Shown piece by piece: positions 1 through 6,657 of a stretch of DNA of 45,009 bases. The first letter of the stretch is position 1; every line of letters starts with the position of its first letter. Source of the stretch: Clostridiales bacterium DTU089 (GTDB taxonomy: Bacteria > Bacillota > Clostridia > Oscillospirales > Acutalibacteraceae); NCBI GenBank assembly GCA_001513045.1, contig LFSB01000013.1, positions 1-45,009 on the forward strand, written 5' to 3'. A program made the position numbers and the translations under genes. The notes under the pieces were generated by a model. That model ran no database searches and was not told the DNA's origin. It worked only from the letters and a program-made list of their open reading frames with translations.

Positions 1-402
1 GCCCGCGGCTCCGTAATATACAGTAAGTGCGTAAAATGTGGTTTCCGTAGAGCCCGCCATAACCGATGCGGCACGTCCGATGTAGGAGTCGGTTCCGTAG
101 GTCTTCAGGATGCTTTCAAACATGCTCAGTGAGCCGCTGCCCGAAACAGGACTTAATACCGCAAGAGGTAAAACCTCTCCGGGGATTCCCGTCAGAGCGG
201 CGAGAGGGGAGAGTATATCGCAAATAAGCTCAAGTGCGCCCGAGCAGCGCAGCATATCCACTCCGAGCACAAGTCCGACGAGGGGCGGAAGAATATTCAT
301 CAGTGTCTTTATTCCGCCTCTTGCCCCCTCAACAAAGCAGTCAAAAACATTTACTCGTTTTATGAGTCCGAATATAACAATTCCGGCAACCGTAATCGGC
401 AT
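1..402 (-). CDS. spmB: Spore maturation protein B (partial, 3' end beyond window)
   Basis: Membrane protein of the nucleoside-recognition (gate) fold, needed with SpmA for spore core dehydration in Bacillus. About 130 residues are visible from the N terminus; the gene runs off the left edge. The read contains the typical SpmB stretches: hydrophobic N terminus, FVEGARGGIKT, ILPPLVGLVLGVDMLRCSGAL, and SPVSGSGSLSMFE followed by GSTETTFYALTVYYG. The gene lies directly downstream of spmA on the same strand. The first ATG in frame is at 402, 11 nt after the spmA stop, but it has no Shine-Dalgarno at normal spacing. An in-frame AUC at 429, six bases after GGAGGG and inside spmA, fits both the ribosome site and the usual SpmB length better. 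Identity is strong; the start is uncertain. Confidence 0.88.
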   Translation of the reverse strand, partial: MPITVAGIVIFGLIKRVNVFDCFVEGARGGIKTLMNILPPLVGLVLGVDMLRCSGALELICDILSPLAALTGIPGEVLPLAVLSPVSGSGSLSMFESILKTYGTDSYIGRAASVMAGSTETTFYALTVYYGAAG

Positions 403-413
403 TATAAGATTAG

Positions 414-1043
414 TTATCTTTTCCGTGATTCTTTGCCCTCCTTCCTTTTTCTGCCGGGCTCGGTATATTTACGCAGAATCAGGGAAAGCGTTATACCGAC
501 GGTGAGCGCGCATGCCGAGCTTAACCATGTAGGCGGCATTATATCCATGGGCTGTGTCGCACCGTATTCGCTGCGGAGCATCGCCACGGTGGTGGGAATT
601 ATCCTCAGCGCCGCGGAGTTGAGAACAACAAAAACCACCATGTCGTCGGTTGCGTATTCCGGCAGAAGATTGTTCCCCTGCATACGCCGCATGGCTTCAA
701 GTCCGAGCGGGGTCGCGGCGTTGCCGAGTCCGAAAAGATTTGCCGTTACGTTCATAGAAACCGCCGACAGCGCAGAGGAGTTCGTTTTAAGCGAAGGCAT
801 AAGCCGGCACAGCACAGGGGAGAGAAGCCGGGAGATAAGCTTTGTAAGCCCGCTTTTTTCGGCGATATTCATAAGCCCGCCCCACAGACAGAGCATTCCG
901 AGCAGCTTAAAGCAAAGCGTTACTGCGTTTGAGCCTGAGCTTATGATTGATTCGGACAGCGCGGATGTGTTTCCGAAAATCACCGAGCAGATAAAAGACA
1001 GAATTATCATGCCGCTCCAGATATAGTTAATCACTGTATTCAT
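414..1043 (-). CDS. spmA: Spore maturation protein A
   Basis: A 209-residue integral membrane protein of the SpmA family (nucleoside-recognition domain), working with SpmB in dehydration of the spore core. Visible family features are an N-terminal membrane segment (NYIWSGMIILSFICSVIFG), the LGMLCLWGGLMNIAEKSGL stretch, LSPVLCRLMPSLKTNSSA, NLFGLGNAATPLGLEAM, and near the end VLNSAALRIIPTTVAMLRSEYGA. A GTG at 1046 directly precedes the ATG at 1043; I chose the ATG. spmB follows immediately on the same strand, so the two are one transcription unit. The pair is good evidence for an endospore-forming lineage. The C terminus is short and basic. Confidence 0.93.
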   Translation of the reverse strand: MNTVINYIWSGMIILSFICSVIFGNTSALSESIISSGSNAVTLCFKLLGMLCLWGGLMNIAEKSGLTKLISRLLSPVLCRLMPSLKTNSSALSAVSMNVTANLFGLGNAATPLGLEAMRRMQGNNLLPEYATDDMVVFVVLNSAALRIIPTTVAMLRSEYGATQPMDIMPPTWLSSACALTVGITLSLILRKYTEPGRKRKEGKESRKR

Positions 1044-1099
1044 CACCCGTAAAATATATTAAAAACCACAATATATTATTACATATACCCAGGAAAAAC

Positions 1100-1129
1100 T
1101 TGACTTAACCCCAAGATGTAGTGTATAAT
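1100..1129 (+). promoter_or_regulatory. Sigma-A-type promoter of the topoisomerase operon
   Basis: TTGACT at 1100-1105, an 18-nt spacer, and TATAAT at 1124-1129, about 36 bp before the ATG. The ribosome site GGAGGA is at 1155-1160, five bases before the start codon at 1166. Confidence 0.8.
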
Positions 1130-1165
1130 AAAGCGTAAACCTTGCATTGAAACCGGAGGATATAT

Positions 1166-3151
1166 ATGGCAAAGAAAGCAGTATACGGAAACGACAGTAT
1201 ATCTCAGTTAAAAGGAGCGGACAGGGTTCGTAAGCGTCCGGCGGTCATTTTCGGCTCGGACGGTATTGAGGGCTGTCAGCATTCCATATTTGAAATAATT
1301 TCCAACTCAATAGATGAGGCGAGAGAGGGCTACGGCGACAAAATCGTCGTGACCAGGTTTCTTGACGGCTCCATTGAGGTTCAGGATTTCGGACGCGGCA
1401 TACCCGTTGATTTCAACGCGAAAGAGAACTGCTATAACTGGGAGCTTGTGTTCTGTGAGCTGTACGCGGGCGGAAAGTACGACACAAACGACGGCGGAAG
1501 CTACGAATATTCGCTCGGTCTTAACGGACTCGGTCTTTGTGCCACGCAGTATTCCTCGGAGTATATGGATTCGGAAATTCATACCGGCGGGTTCTGCTAC
1601 AAGCTTCATTTTGAACACGGAGAGCCCTCTGGCAAGATGATAAAAGAGGAATATTCAAAGCGTGATACAGGCTCAAGGATAAAATGGCGTCCCGATTTAA
1701 AGGTGTTTACCGACATAAACGTCCCTCTTGAATATTTTCAGGACACGCTGAAAAGGCAGTCGGTGGTAAATGACGGCGTACGCTTCATACTGAAAAATCA
1801 ACTCAGCGAGAGCCGCTTTGAGACCTTTGAATATGTATATGAAAACGGTATAGCGGACTATGTAAAGGAATTTGCGGCAGAGGACGCATTTTCATCGGTT
1901 CAGTTCTGGCAGGCGGAGCGCAAGGGTCGCGACCGCGAGGACAAGCCCGATTATAAGGTGAAAATCAACGCGGCAATGGCGTTCTCAAACAAAAAGCAGC
2001 TCAAGGAATACTATCACAACTCAAGCTGGCTTGAATACGGCGGAGCACCCGAAAAGGCGGTCAGAAGCGCTTTTGTAGCTCAGATTGACGCATACCTCAA
2101 GCAGAGCGGAAAATATCTCAAGAGCGACAGCAAAATAAGCTTTCAGGATGTTGAGGATTGCCTTATTCTTGTAATCTCCTCATTCTCAACCCAGACCTCA
2201 TACGAAAATCAGACCAAGAAGGCGATAAACAATAAATTTATTCAGGAAGCGATGACGGAGTTCCTGCGTCATCAGCTTGAAATATACTTCATTGAAAACC
2301 GTCTTGAGGCGGACAAAATTGCCGAGCAGGTGCTCATAAATATGCGTTCGCGTCTGCGCGCCGAGGTGACGAGGCTGAACCTGAAAAAGACGCTTTCCTC
2401 CTCAAATGATATGGCAAACAGAGTTGAAAAATTCGTTGACTGCCGCAGTAAAGACCCGAATGAGCGGGAAATCTTCATCGTGGAAGGCGATTCGGCTCTC
2501 GGTGCCTGTAAGCAGGCGAGGGATTCGCGCTTTCAGGCGGTCATTCCCGTAAGGGGAAAAATATTAAACTGCCTCAAGCCGGAATACGAGAAAATCTTTA
2601 AAAGTGAAATAATAACCGACCTTGTCAAGGTGCTCGGTTGCGGAGTTGAGGTAACAACAAAAGCAAATAAGGAGCTTTCCTCCTTCAACCTTGAAAATCT
2701 CCGCTGGAGCAAGGTTATAATATGTACCGATGCCGACGTTGACGGTTTCCACATAAGAACTCTTATTCTCACAATGATTTACCGACTCATGCCGACGCTT
2801 ATAGATGTCGGAAAGGTGTATATCGCGGAATCGCCGTTGTATGAAATAAACTCCAAGGGCGAGACGTGGTTTGCCTATACCGAGAAGGAAAAGGCGGATG
2901 CGCTTGAAGCAATAGGCAGTGCAAAATATACCATTCAGCGCTCCAAAGGACTCGGTGAAAACGATGCGGATATGATGTGGCTTACAACCATGAACCCCGC
3001 CACGCGACGGCTTGTAAAGGTTGAGAAAAACGATATTCAGGCGGAAACAGAGGAGAAGTTCAACCTGCTTATGGGGGACAACCTTCAGGGCAGGAAGGAG
3101 CACATTTCCACAAACGGATACATGTATATAGATATGGCGGATATAAGCTGA
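1166..3151 (+). CDS. parE: Type IIA DNA topoisomerase, ATPase subunit (ParE/GyrB-like)
   Basis: ATPase and TOPRIM subunit of a type IIA topoisomerase, expected to pair with the product of the next gene to pass one DNA duplex through another. The GHKL ATPase domain is N-terminal: EIISNSIDEA with the general-base Glu43 and Mg-binding Asn47, then DFGRGIP at 74-80. The nucleotide lid reads GLNGLGL at 118-124 instead of the common GGLHGVG, so this is a divergent branch. The TOPRIM domain has EGDSALG (Glu440) and DADVDG (Asp522, Asp524), followed by HIRTLIL, and later the SKGLGE segment. Length (661 aa) suits ParE or Gram-positive GyrB. An excellent GGAGGA site fixes the start. Whether it is topo IV or a third, extra type IIA enzyme cannot be decided from this window. 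Confidence 0.88.
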   Translation: MAKKAVYGNDSISQLKGADRVRKRPAVIFGSDGIEGCQHSIFEIISNSIDEAREGYGDKIVVTRFLDGSIEVQDFGRGIPVDFNAKENCYNWELVFCELYAGGKYDTNDGGSYEYSLGLNGLGLCATQYSSEYMDSEIHTGGFCYKLHFEHGEPSGKMIKEEYSKRDTGSRIKWRPDLKVFTDINVPLEYFQDTLKRQSVVNDGVRFILKNQLSESRFETFEYVYENGIADYVKEFAAEDAFSSVQFWQAERKGRDREDKPDYKVKINAAMAFSNKKQLKEYYHNSSWLEYGGAPEKAVRSAFVAQIDAYLKQSGKYLKSDSKISFQDVEDCLILVISSFSTQTSYENQTKKAINNKFIQEAMTEFLRHQLEIYFIENRLEADKIAEQVLINMRSRLRAEVTRLNLKKTLSSSNDMANRVEKFVDCRSKDPNEREIFIVEGDSALGACKQARDSRFQAVIPVRGKILNCLKPEYEKIFKSEIITDLVKVLGCGVEVTTKANKELSSFNLENLRWSKVIICTDADVDGFHIRTLILTMIYRLMPTLIDVGKVYIAESPLYEINSKGETWFAYTEKEKADALEAIGSAKYTIQRSKGLGENDADMMWLTTMNPATRRLVKVEKNDIQAETEEKFNLLMGDNLQGRKEHISTNGYMYIDMADIS

Positions 3152-3170
3152 AAAAACGGAGTGAACAGAA

Positions 3171-5420
3171 TTGGCGAAAAAATCTAAAAAGCAACAGGAA
3201 GAAAAGGTCGAAGAGAATCGCAATGCCCATATACTCGGCGCGGGTGAGGTCGTAAATCAGCTCATCACCGATACGCTCGAAACTAACTTCATGCCCTATG
3301 CCATGAGTGTTATTATGTCGCGTGCGATTCCCGAAATCGACGGCTTCAAGCCCTCGCACCGCAAGCTGCTGTACACCATGTATAAGATGGGGCTTATAAA
3401 CAGCGGAAGAATAAAGTCCGCAAACATAGTCGGCAGAACCATGCAGCTCAACCCCCACGGTGACGCTGCAATATATGACACCATGGTGCGTATGTCTCGC
3501 GGAAACGAATCTCTGCTGCACCCGTTTGTCGACAGCAAGGGTAACTTCGGTAAGGCATATTCGCGCAATATGCAATGTGCCGCGGCAAGATATACCGAGG
3601 CGAAGCTTGAAGCGATATGCACTGAGCTTTTCAGCGATATAGACAAGGACACGGTTGATTTTGTCGATAACTACGACAGCACAATGAAGGAGCCGGTGCT
3701 GCTGCCGGTCACATTTCCCACGATACTTACAAATGTCAATACAGGTATAGCTGTGGGCATGGCAAGCTCGATATGCTCGTTTAATATGCGTGAGCTGTGC
3801 GACACAACCATAGGACTTATCAAGGACCCGGATTTTGATATATTTGAAACGCTGAAGGCACCTGACTTTGTCGGAGGCGGACTTATAATCTATAACCGCG
3901 CCGCCCTGAAGGAGATTTATGAAACCGGCAGAGGCTCGGTGCGCGTACGCTCAAGATACACCTATGATAAGTCGAGCAACTGCATAGACGTAACACAGAT
4001 ACCGCCGACTACCACAAGTGAGGCAATAATCGAAAAGATAATCGAAAAGGTCAAGGGCGGCTCAATAAAGGATATAAGCGATATACGCGACGAAACCGAC
4101 AAGAGCGGACTGAAAATAACAATAGACCTGAAGCGCGGAGTTGACCCAGATAAGCTGATGGCTAAGCTGTTTCGCACAACACCGCTTGAGGAGGCTTTCC
4201 CGTGCAACTTCAATGTTCTCATCGCCGGCGCACCGGTCGTTCTCGGCGTTTCGGAGCTGCTCAGAGAGTGGATAGCCTTCCGTACGGAGTGCGTAAGCAG
4301 GCGCGTGTTTTTTGACCTGACAAAGGCAAAAGAACGTCTGCATCTTCTGCAGGGACTTCAGAAAATTCTTCTTGATATAGATAAGGCTATAAAAATCGTC
4401 CGCAATACCGAGGAGGAGGCTGAGGTTGTTCCCAACCTTATGATAGGCTTCGGAATCGATGAGATACAGGCGGAATATGTCGCAGAAATAAAGCTGCGTC
4501 ACCTGAACCGCGAGTATATTCTCAAACGCACTCAGGACATTGAAAAGCTGCTTGCCGACATCGAGGACATGGAGGATATTCTCGGCAGCAAGACGCGTGT
4601 AAAGAAAATTATTATAGCCGAGCTTAACGCAACTGCGGAAAAATACGGCAAGGACAGAGCGAGTGAAATAATTTACGAGACGGAAATAGAGGAAATCGAA
4701 GTCGAGGAAAGCGTACCGGACTATCCGGTAAATCTCTTCTTTACGCATGACGGCTATTTTAAGAAGATAACTCCGTTGTCGCTGCGTATGGGCGGAGAGC
4801 AAAAGCTCAAGGAAGGCGATTCGATAACGCAGTCGCTTGAAGCGTCAAATGCGGATGAACTGCTGTTCTTTACTGATAAATGTCAGGTTTACAAATCCCG
4901 CGCTGCGGATTTTGATGATTCAAAGGCGAGCGTGCTCGGCGATTTTGTCGCGTCAAAGCTTGAGTATTCCGAAAAAGGCGAGTCCTCGGTGTATATGGCT
5001 GTAACCCGCGACTATTCCGGATATATGCTTTTCTTCTTTGAAAACGGCAAGGTTGCGAAGGTCGATATGAAGGCTTATGAAACAAAGACCAACCGTAAAA
5101 AGCTTATAAAGGCGTATTCGGATAAATCCGCCATAGTTGCCGTAAGATATGTAAAGCAGGAGCAGGATTTTGTAATGCGCTCCTCATCGGGCAGGGTGCT
5201 CATCCTCAATACGGGTGCAATATCTCCGAAAACCACAAAGGATACCGCAGGGGTAAATGTTATGACTATCAAAAAAGGTCATAAGCTTATCTCGGTTACG
5301 GATTTCAGTGAGGAAATGTTTACAAAGCCCCATCGCTATCGCACGAAAAGCCTTCCGGCAGCGGGAGCTACGCTGAGTGCGGAGGATGTGGATTCCGGTG
5401 AACAGCTCAATATGTTTTAA
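3171..5420 (+). CDS. parC: Type IIA DNA topoisomerase, cleavage subunit (ParC/GyrA-like)
   Basis: DNA-cleaving subunit partner of the gene just upstream (19-bp gap). The N-terminal breakage-reunion domain carries the family motifs: MSVIMSRAIPEIDGFKPSHRKLLY, then NPHGDAAIYDTMVRM, and the active-site pair Arg140-Tyr141 in AARYTEAKLEAI; Tyr141 should form the DNA phosphotyrosine. A coiled-coil arm follows (about 370-490) and then a beta-pinwheel-like C-terminal domain. The canonical GyrA box (QRRGGKG type) is absent; NRKKLIKAY sits where it would be. That favours a relaxing or decatenating topo IV-like enzyme over a supercoiling gyrase. The start is TTG at 3171 with only a weak Shine-Dalgarno, consistent with translational coupling. 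749 aa. Confidence 0.88.
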   Translation: MAKKSKKQQEEKVEENRNAHILGAGEVVNQLITDTLETNFMPYAMSVIMSRAIPEIDGFKPSHRKLLYTMYKMGLINSGRIKSANIVGRTMQLNPHGDAAIYDTMVRMSRGNESLLHPFVDSKGNFGKAYSRNMQCAAARYTEAKLEAICTELFSDIDKDTVDFVDNYDSTMKEPVLLPVTFPTILTNVNTGIAVGMASSICSFNMRELCDTTIGLIKDPDFDIFETLKAPDFVGGGLIIYNRAALKEIYETGRGSVRVRSRYTYDKSSNCIDVTQIPPTTTSEAIIEKIIEKVKGGSIKDISDIRDETDKSGLKITIDLKRGVDPDKLMAKLFRTTPLEEAFPCNFNVLIAGAPVVLGVSELLREWIAFRTECVSRRVFFDLTKAKERLHLLQGLQKILLDIDKAIKIVRNTEEEAEVVPNLMIGFGIDEIQAEYVAEIKLRHLNREYILKRTQDIEKLLADIEDMEDILGSKTRVKKIIIAELNATAEKYGKDRASEIIYETEIEEIEVEESVPDYPVNLFFTHDGYFKKITPLSLRMGGEQKLKEGDSITQSLEASNADELLFFTDKCQVYKSRAADFDDSKASVLGDFVASKLEYSEKGESSVYMAVTRDYSGYMLFFFENGKVAKVDMKAYETKTNRKKLIKAYSDKSAIVAVRYVKQEQDFVMRSSSGRVLILNTGAISPKTTKDTAGVNVMTIKKGHKLISVTDFSEEMFTKPHRYRTKSLPAAGATLSAEDVDSGEQLNMF

Positions 5421-5427
5421 TAAAAAG

Positions 5428-5452
5428 CCCGTCCGCTTTATAGGCGGACGGG
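5428..5452. terminator. 9-bp GC-rich hairpin after the topoisomerase operon
   Basis: CCCGTCCGC and GCGGACGGG pair around a 7-nt loop, starting 8 nt after the parC stop. No T-tract follows on the plus strand. The T-rich tract (CTTTTTATT) lies on the minus-strand side, so as an intrinsic terminator it points left. Confidence 0.55.
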
Positions 5453-5613
5453 AGCGGCGTGTCGGTGTTCGGGAGACCATATATAAAAATCAAGCCGTCC
5501 CGGCAAACGCGTTATTGACCGAAATATCAGCCGCCGATAATTATGATACCCGGCCTGTTTCGTATAATTCACAAAAAACTTGGTAAAATCTATAAAAAAC
5601 CCGAAAAAAACTC

Positions 5614-5642
5614 TTGCCTTTTTCATTTGTGTATGTTAGAAT
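5614..5642 (+). promoter_or_regulatory. Extended -10 promoter of secG
   Basis: TTGCCT at 5614-5619, a 17-nt spacer, and TAGAAT at 5637-5642 preceded by TGT (extended -10). The stretch 5453-5613 between the hairpin and this promoter shows nothing that I can call as a gene. Confidence 0.65.
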
Positions 5643-5707
5643 ACTCAAGCATGCAAGAGCGCAGAGCAAGCAGCATGTGTTCTTTGTTATGAAAGGATGT
5701 CGCAAAA

Positions 5708-5959
5708 ATGACTTGGGATCAAATAGCTTTAGGCGTATTACTTTTAATTTCATCAATTGCAATCGTTGTTCTTGTGCTTATGCAGCAGGGTCGCGAGGCC
5801 GGTCTTTCCGGTGCTATCGCGGGCGGAGCCGAGAGCTTTTTCGGCAAGAATAAGGGTCGCACAATAGAGGCGAAGCTTGAGAAGCTTACAAAGGTTGTTG
5901 CAATCGGCTTTTTTGTGCTTACGCTCGGCATGACCATTCTTTTTTCGTTCATTCATTGA
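5708..5959 (+). CDS. secG: Preprotein translocase subunit SecG
   Basis: Small accessory membrane subunit of the SecYEG protein-export channel. It has 83 residues, normal for SecG, with two transmembrane helices (about 5-24 and 60-82). Between them lies the conserved cytoplasmic stretch VLMQQGREAGLSGAI followed by GGAESFFGKNKGRTIEAKLEKLTK; the LMQ, GLSG and FFGK elements are diagnostic. A GAAAGGA site at 5691-5697 lies 10 nt before the ATG. It is probably monocistronic or read through into the tRNA gene 72 bp downstream; no terminator with a T-tract is seen directly after secG. Confidence 0.95.
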   Translation: MTWDQIALGVLLLISSIAIVVLVLMQQGREAGLSGAIAGGAESFFGKNKGRTIEAKLEKLTKVVAIGFFVLTLGMTILFSFIH

Positions 5960-6031
5960 GCGTGGAGAATGGGCTTTCAGCTTGTCAAAATAAGCCTTGA
6001 AATGCAGTAATGTTATTTCAGGGCATAATTT

Positions 6032-6107
6032 GAGCCATTAGCTCAGTCGGCAGAGCACCTGCCTTTTAAGCAGGGTGTCCGGAGTTCGAATCTCCGATGG
6101 CTCACCA
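6032..6107 (+). tRNA. tRNA-Lys (anticodon UUU), CCA encoded
   Basis: A complete cloverleaf of 76 nt. The acceptor stem GAGCCAT pairs with ATGGCTC, followed by discriminator A and a genomically encoded CCA. The D-arm is GCTCAGTCGGCAGAGC. The anticodon stem CCTGC/GCAGG encloses loop CTTTTAA with TTT at 6065-6067. The T-arm is CGGAGTTCGAATCTCCG. It decodes AAA and AAG lysine codons. Confidence 0.97.
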
Positions 6108-6163
6108 AAGCGCAGCAAATCCGAACACTTGTGTTCGGATTTGTTGCATAATGGCTCACCAAA
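6097..6163 (+). repeat. Direct repeat of the tRNA-Lys 3' end
   Basis: The 13-mer ATGGCTCACCAAA occurs at 6097-6109 as the tRNA acceptor arm, CCA and flank, and again at 6151-6163, directly before the final terminator. The second copy has no tRNA body. It may be the remnant of a deleted tandem tRNA gene or an integration scar. Confidence 0.75.
6112..6147 (+). terminator. 17-bp hairpin after tRNA-Lys, without T-tract
   Basis: GCAGCAAATCCGAACAC pairs with GTGTTCGGATTTGTTGC around a TT loop, with one G-U pair. No T-run follows, so it may serve 3' processing or pausing more than termination. Confidence 0.6.
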
Positions 6164-6194
6164 AGACCTTGTTCTTCGGAACAAGGTCTTTTTT
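6163..6194 (+). terminator. Rho-independent terminator of the secG/tRNA region
   Basis: A perfect 12-bp stem AAGACCTTGTTC / GAACAAGGTCTT with a UUCG tetraloop, followed by a run of six T (6189-6194, partly in the stem). Confidence 0.9.
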
Positions 6195-6195
6195 A

Positions 6196-6330
6196 ATGAA
6201 TAATGAAGCCGCTTGCGCTGATGAATAATTTCGGGTGCTACGCACGTCATTGTAGAGTTGTTAGCTCGTGGCTGTTAGCTTGTAGTTTGTTGCTTGTAGT
6301 TTGTAATTCTTAGCGCTTGCGGCTATCGCA
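6196..6330. repeat. Low-complexity tandem repeats
   Basis: Degenerate tandem units of the TGTTAGCTTGTAGTTTGT kind. GCTTGTAGTTTGT occurs at 6278-6290 and again at 6292-6304, and GTTAGCT recurs at 6260-6280. No plausible coding region is seen. Confidence 0.6.
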
Positions 6331-6540
6331 AGCCTCCTTTGGCAAAGGAGGTGGCAGGACGAAGTCCTGACGGAGGATTGTTGCTTGATTGGTTTTTGGG
6401 TTTGGTTAATTTTAGGCTTTGCGGTAAAATTTATCTGCTCGTCAATCCTCAGTCCGCTTCGCGGACAGCTCCTTTTCTAAGGAGCCTTCAAATGCTGCGC
6501 TTACGGCGAACGCAAGCCTCCCTAAAAGCAAGGGAGGGCG
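6331..6540. repeat. Cluster of palindromic intergenic repeat elements
   Basis: A forward copy at 6331-6380 has two small hairpins: CCTCCTTT/AAAGGAGG at 6333-6351 and CAGGAC/GTCCTG at 6355-6369, then GGAGGATTG. An inverted copy at 6443-6488 has CAATCCTC, GTCCGC/GCGGAC at 6452-6466 and GCTCCTT/AAGGAGC at 6468-6485. A third partial forward copy (CGCAAGCCTCCCT.. AGGGAGG) is at 6511-6537. The copies have compensating changes in the stems, as expected of a dispersed structured repeat family. It resembles repeats I associate with gut Clostridia genomes; the name and distribution would need a genome search. The rest of the gap to 6657 is AT-rich 5' leader. Confidence 0.65.
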
Positions 6541-6657
6541 GCTCGCTGAAAATATTGATTTTTCCTGCAAATAAATTACTTTTTCAAATGATATGTTATT
6601 ATAAAAATAATTATAAATATGTTTTTGTTTGTGCAATAATTACAGGAGGCGTTTTAA

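Noticed and set aside
433-1026. Long plus-strand frame antisense to spmA
   Set aside because: It is the complement of a well-supported conserved gene and its translation has no recognisable features.
4062-4802. 246-codon minus-strand frame inside parC
   Set aside because: Antisense shadow of a conserved topoisomerase region; no ribosome site and no family motif.
6331-6540. Repeat cluster as a CRISPR array
   Set aside because: The copies are inverted and of unequal spacing, with no constant-length spacers or cas genes.
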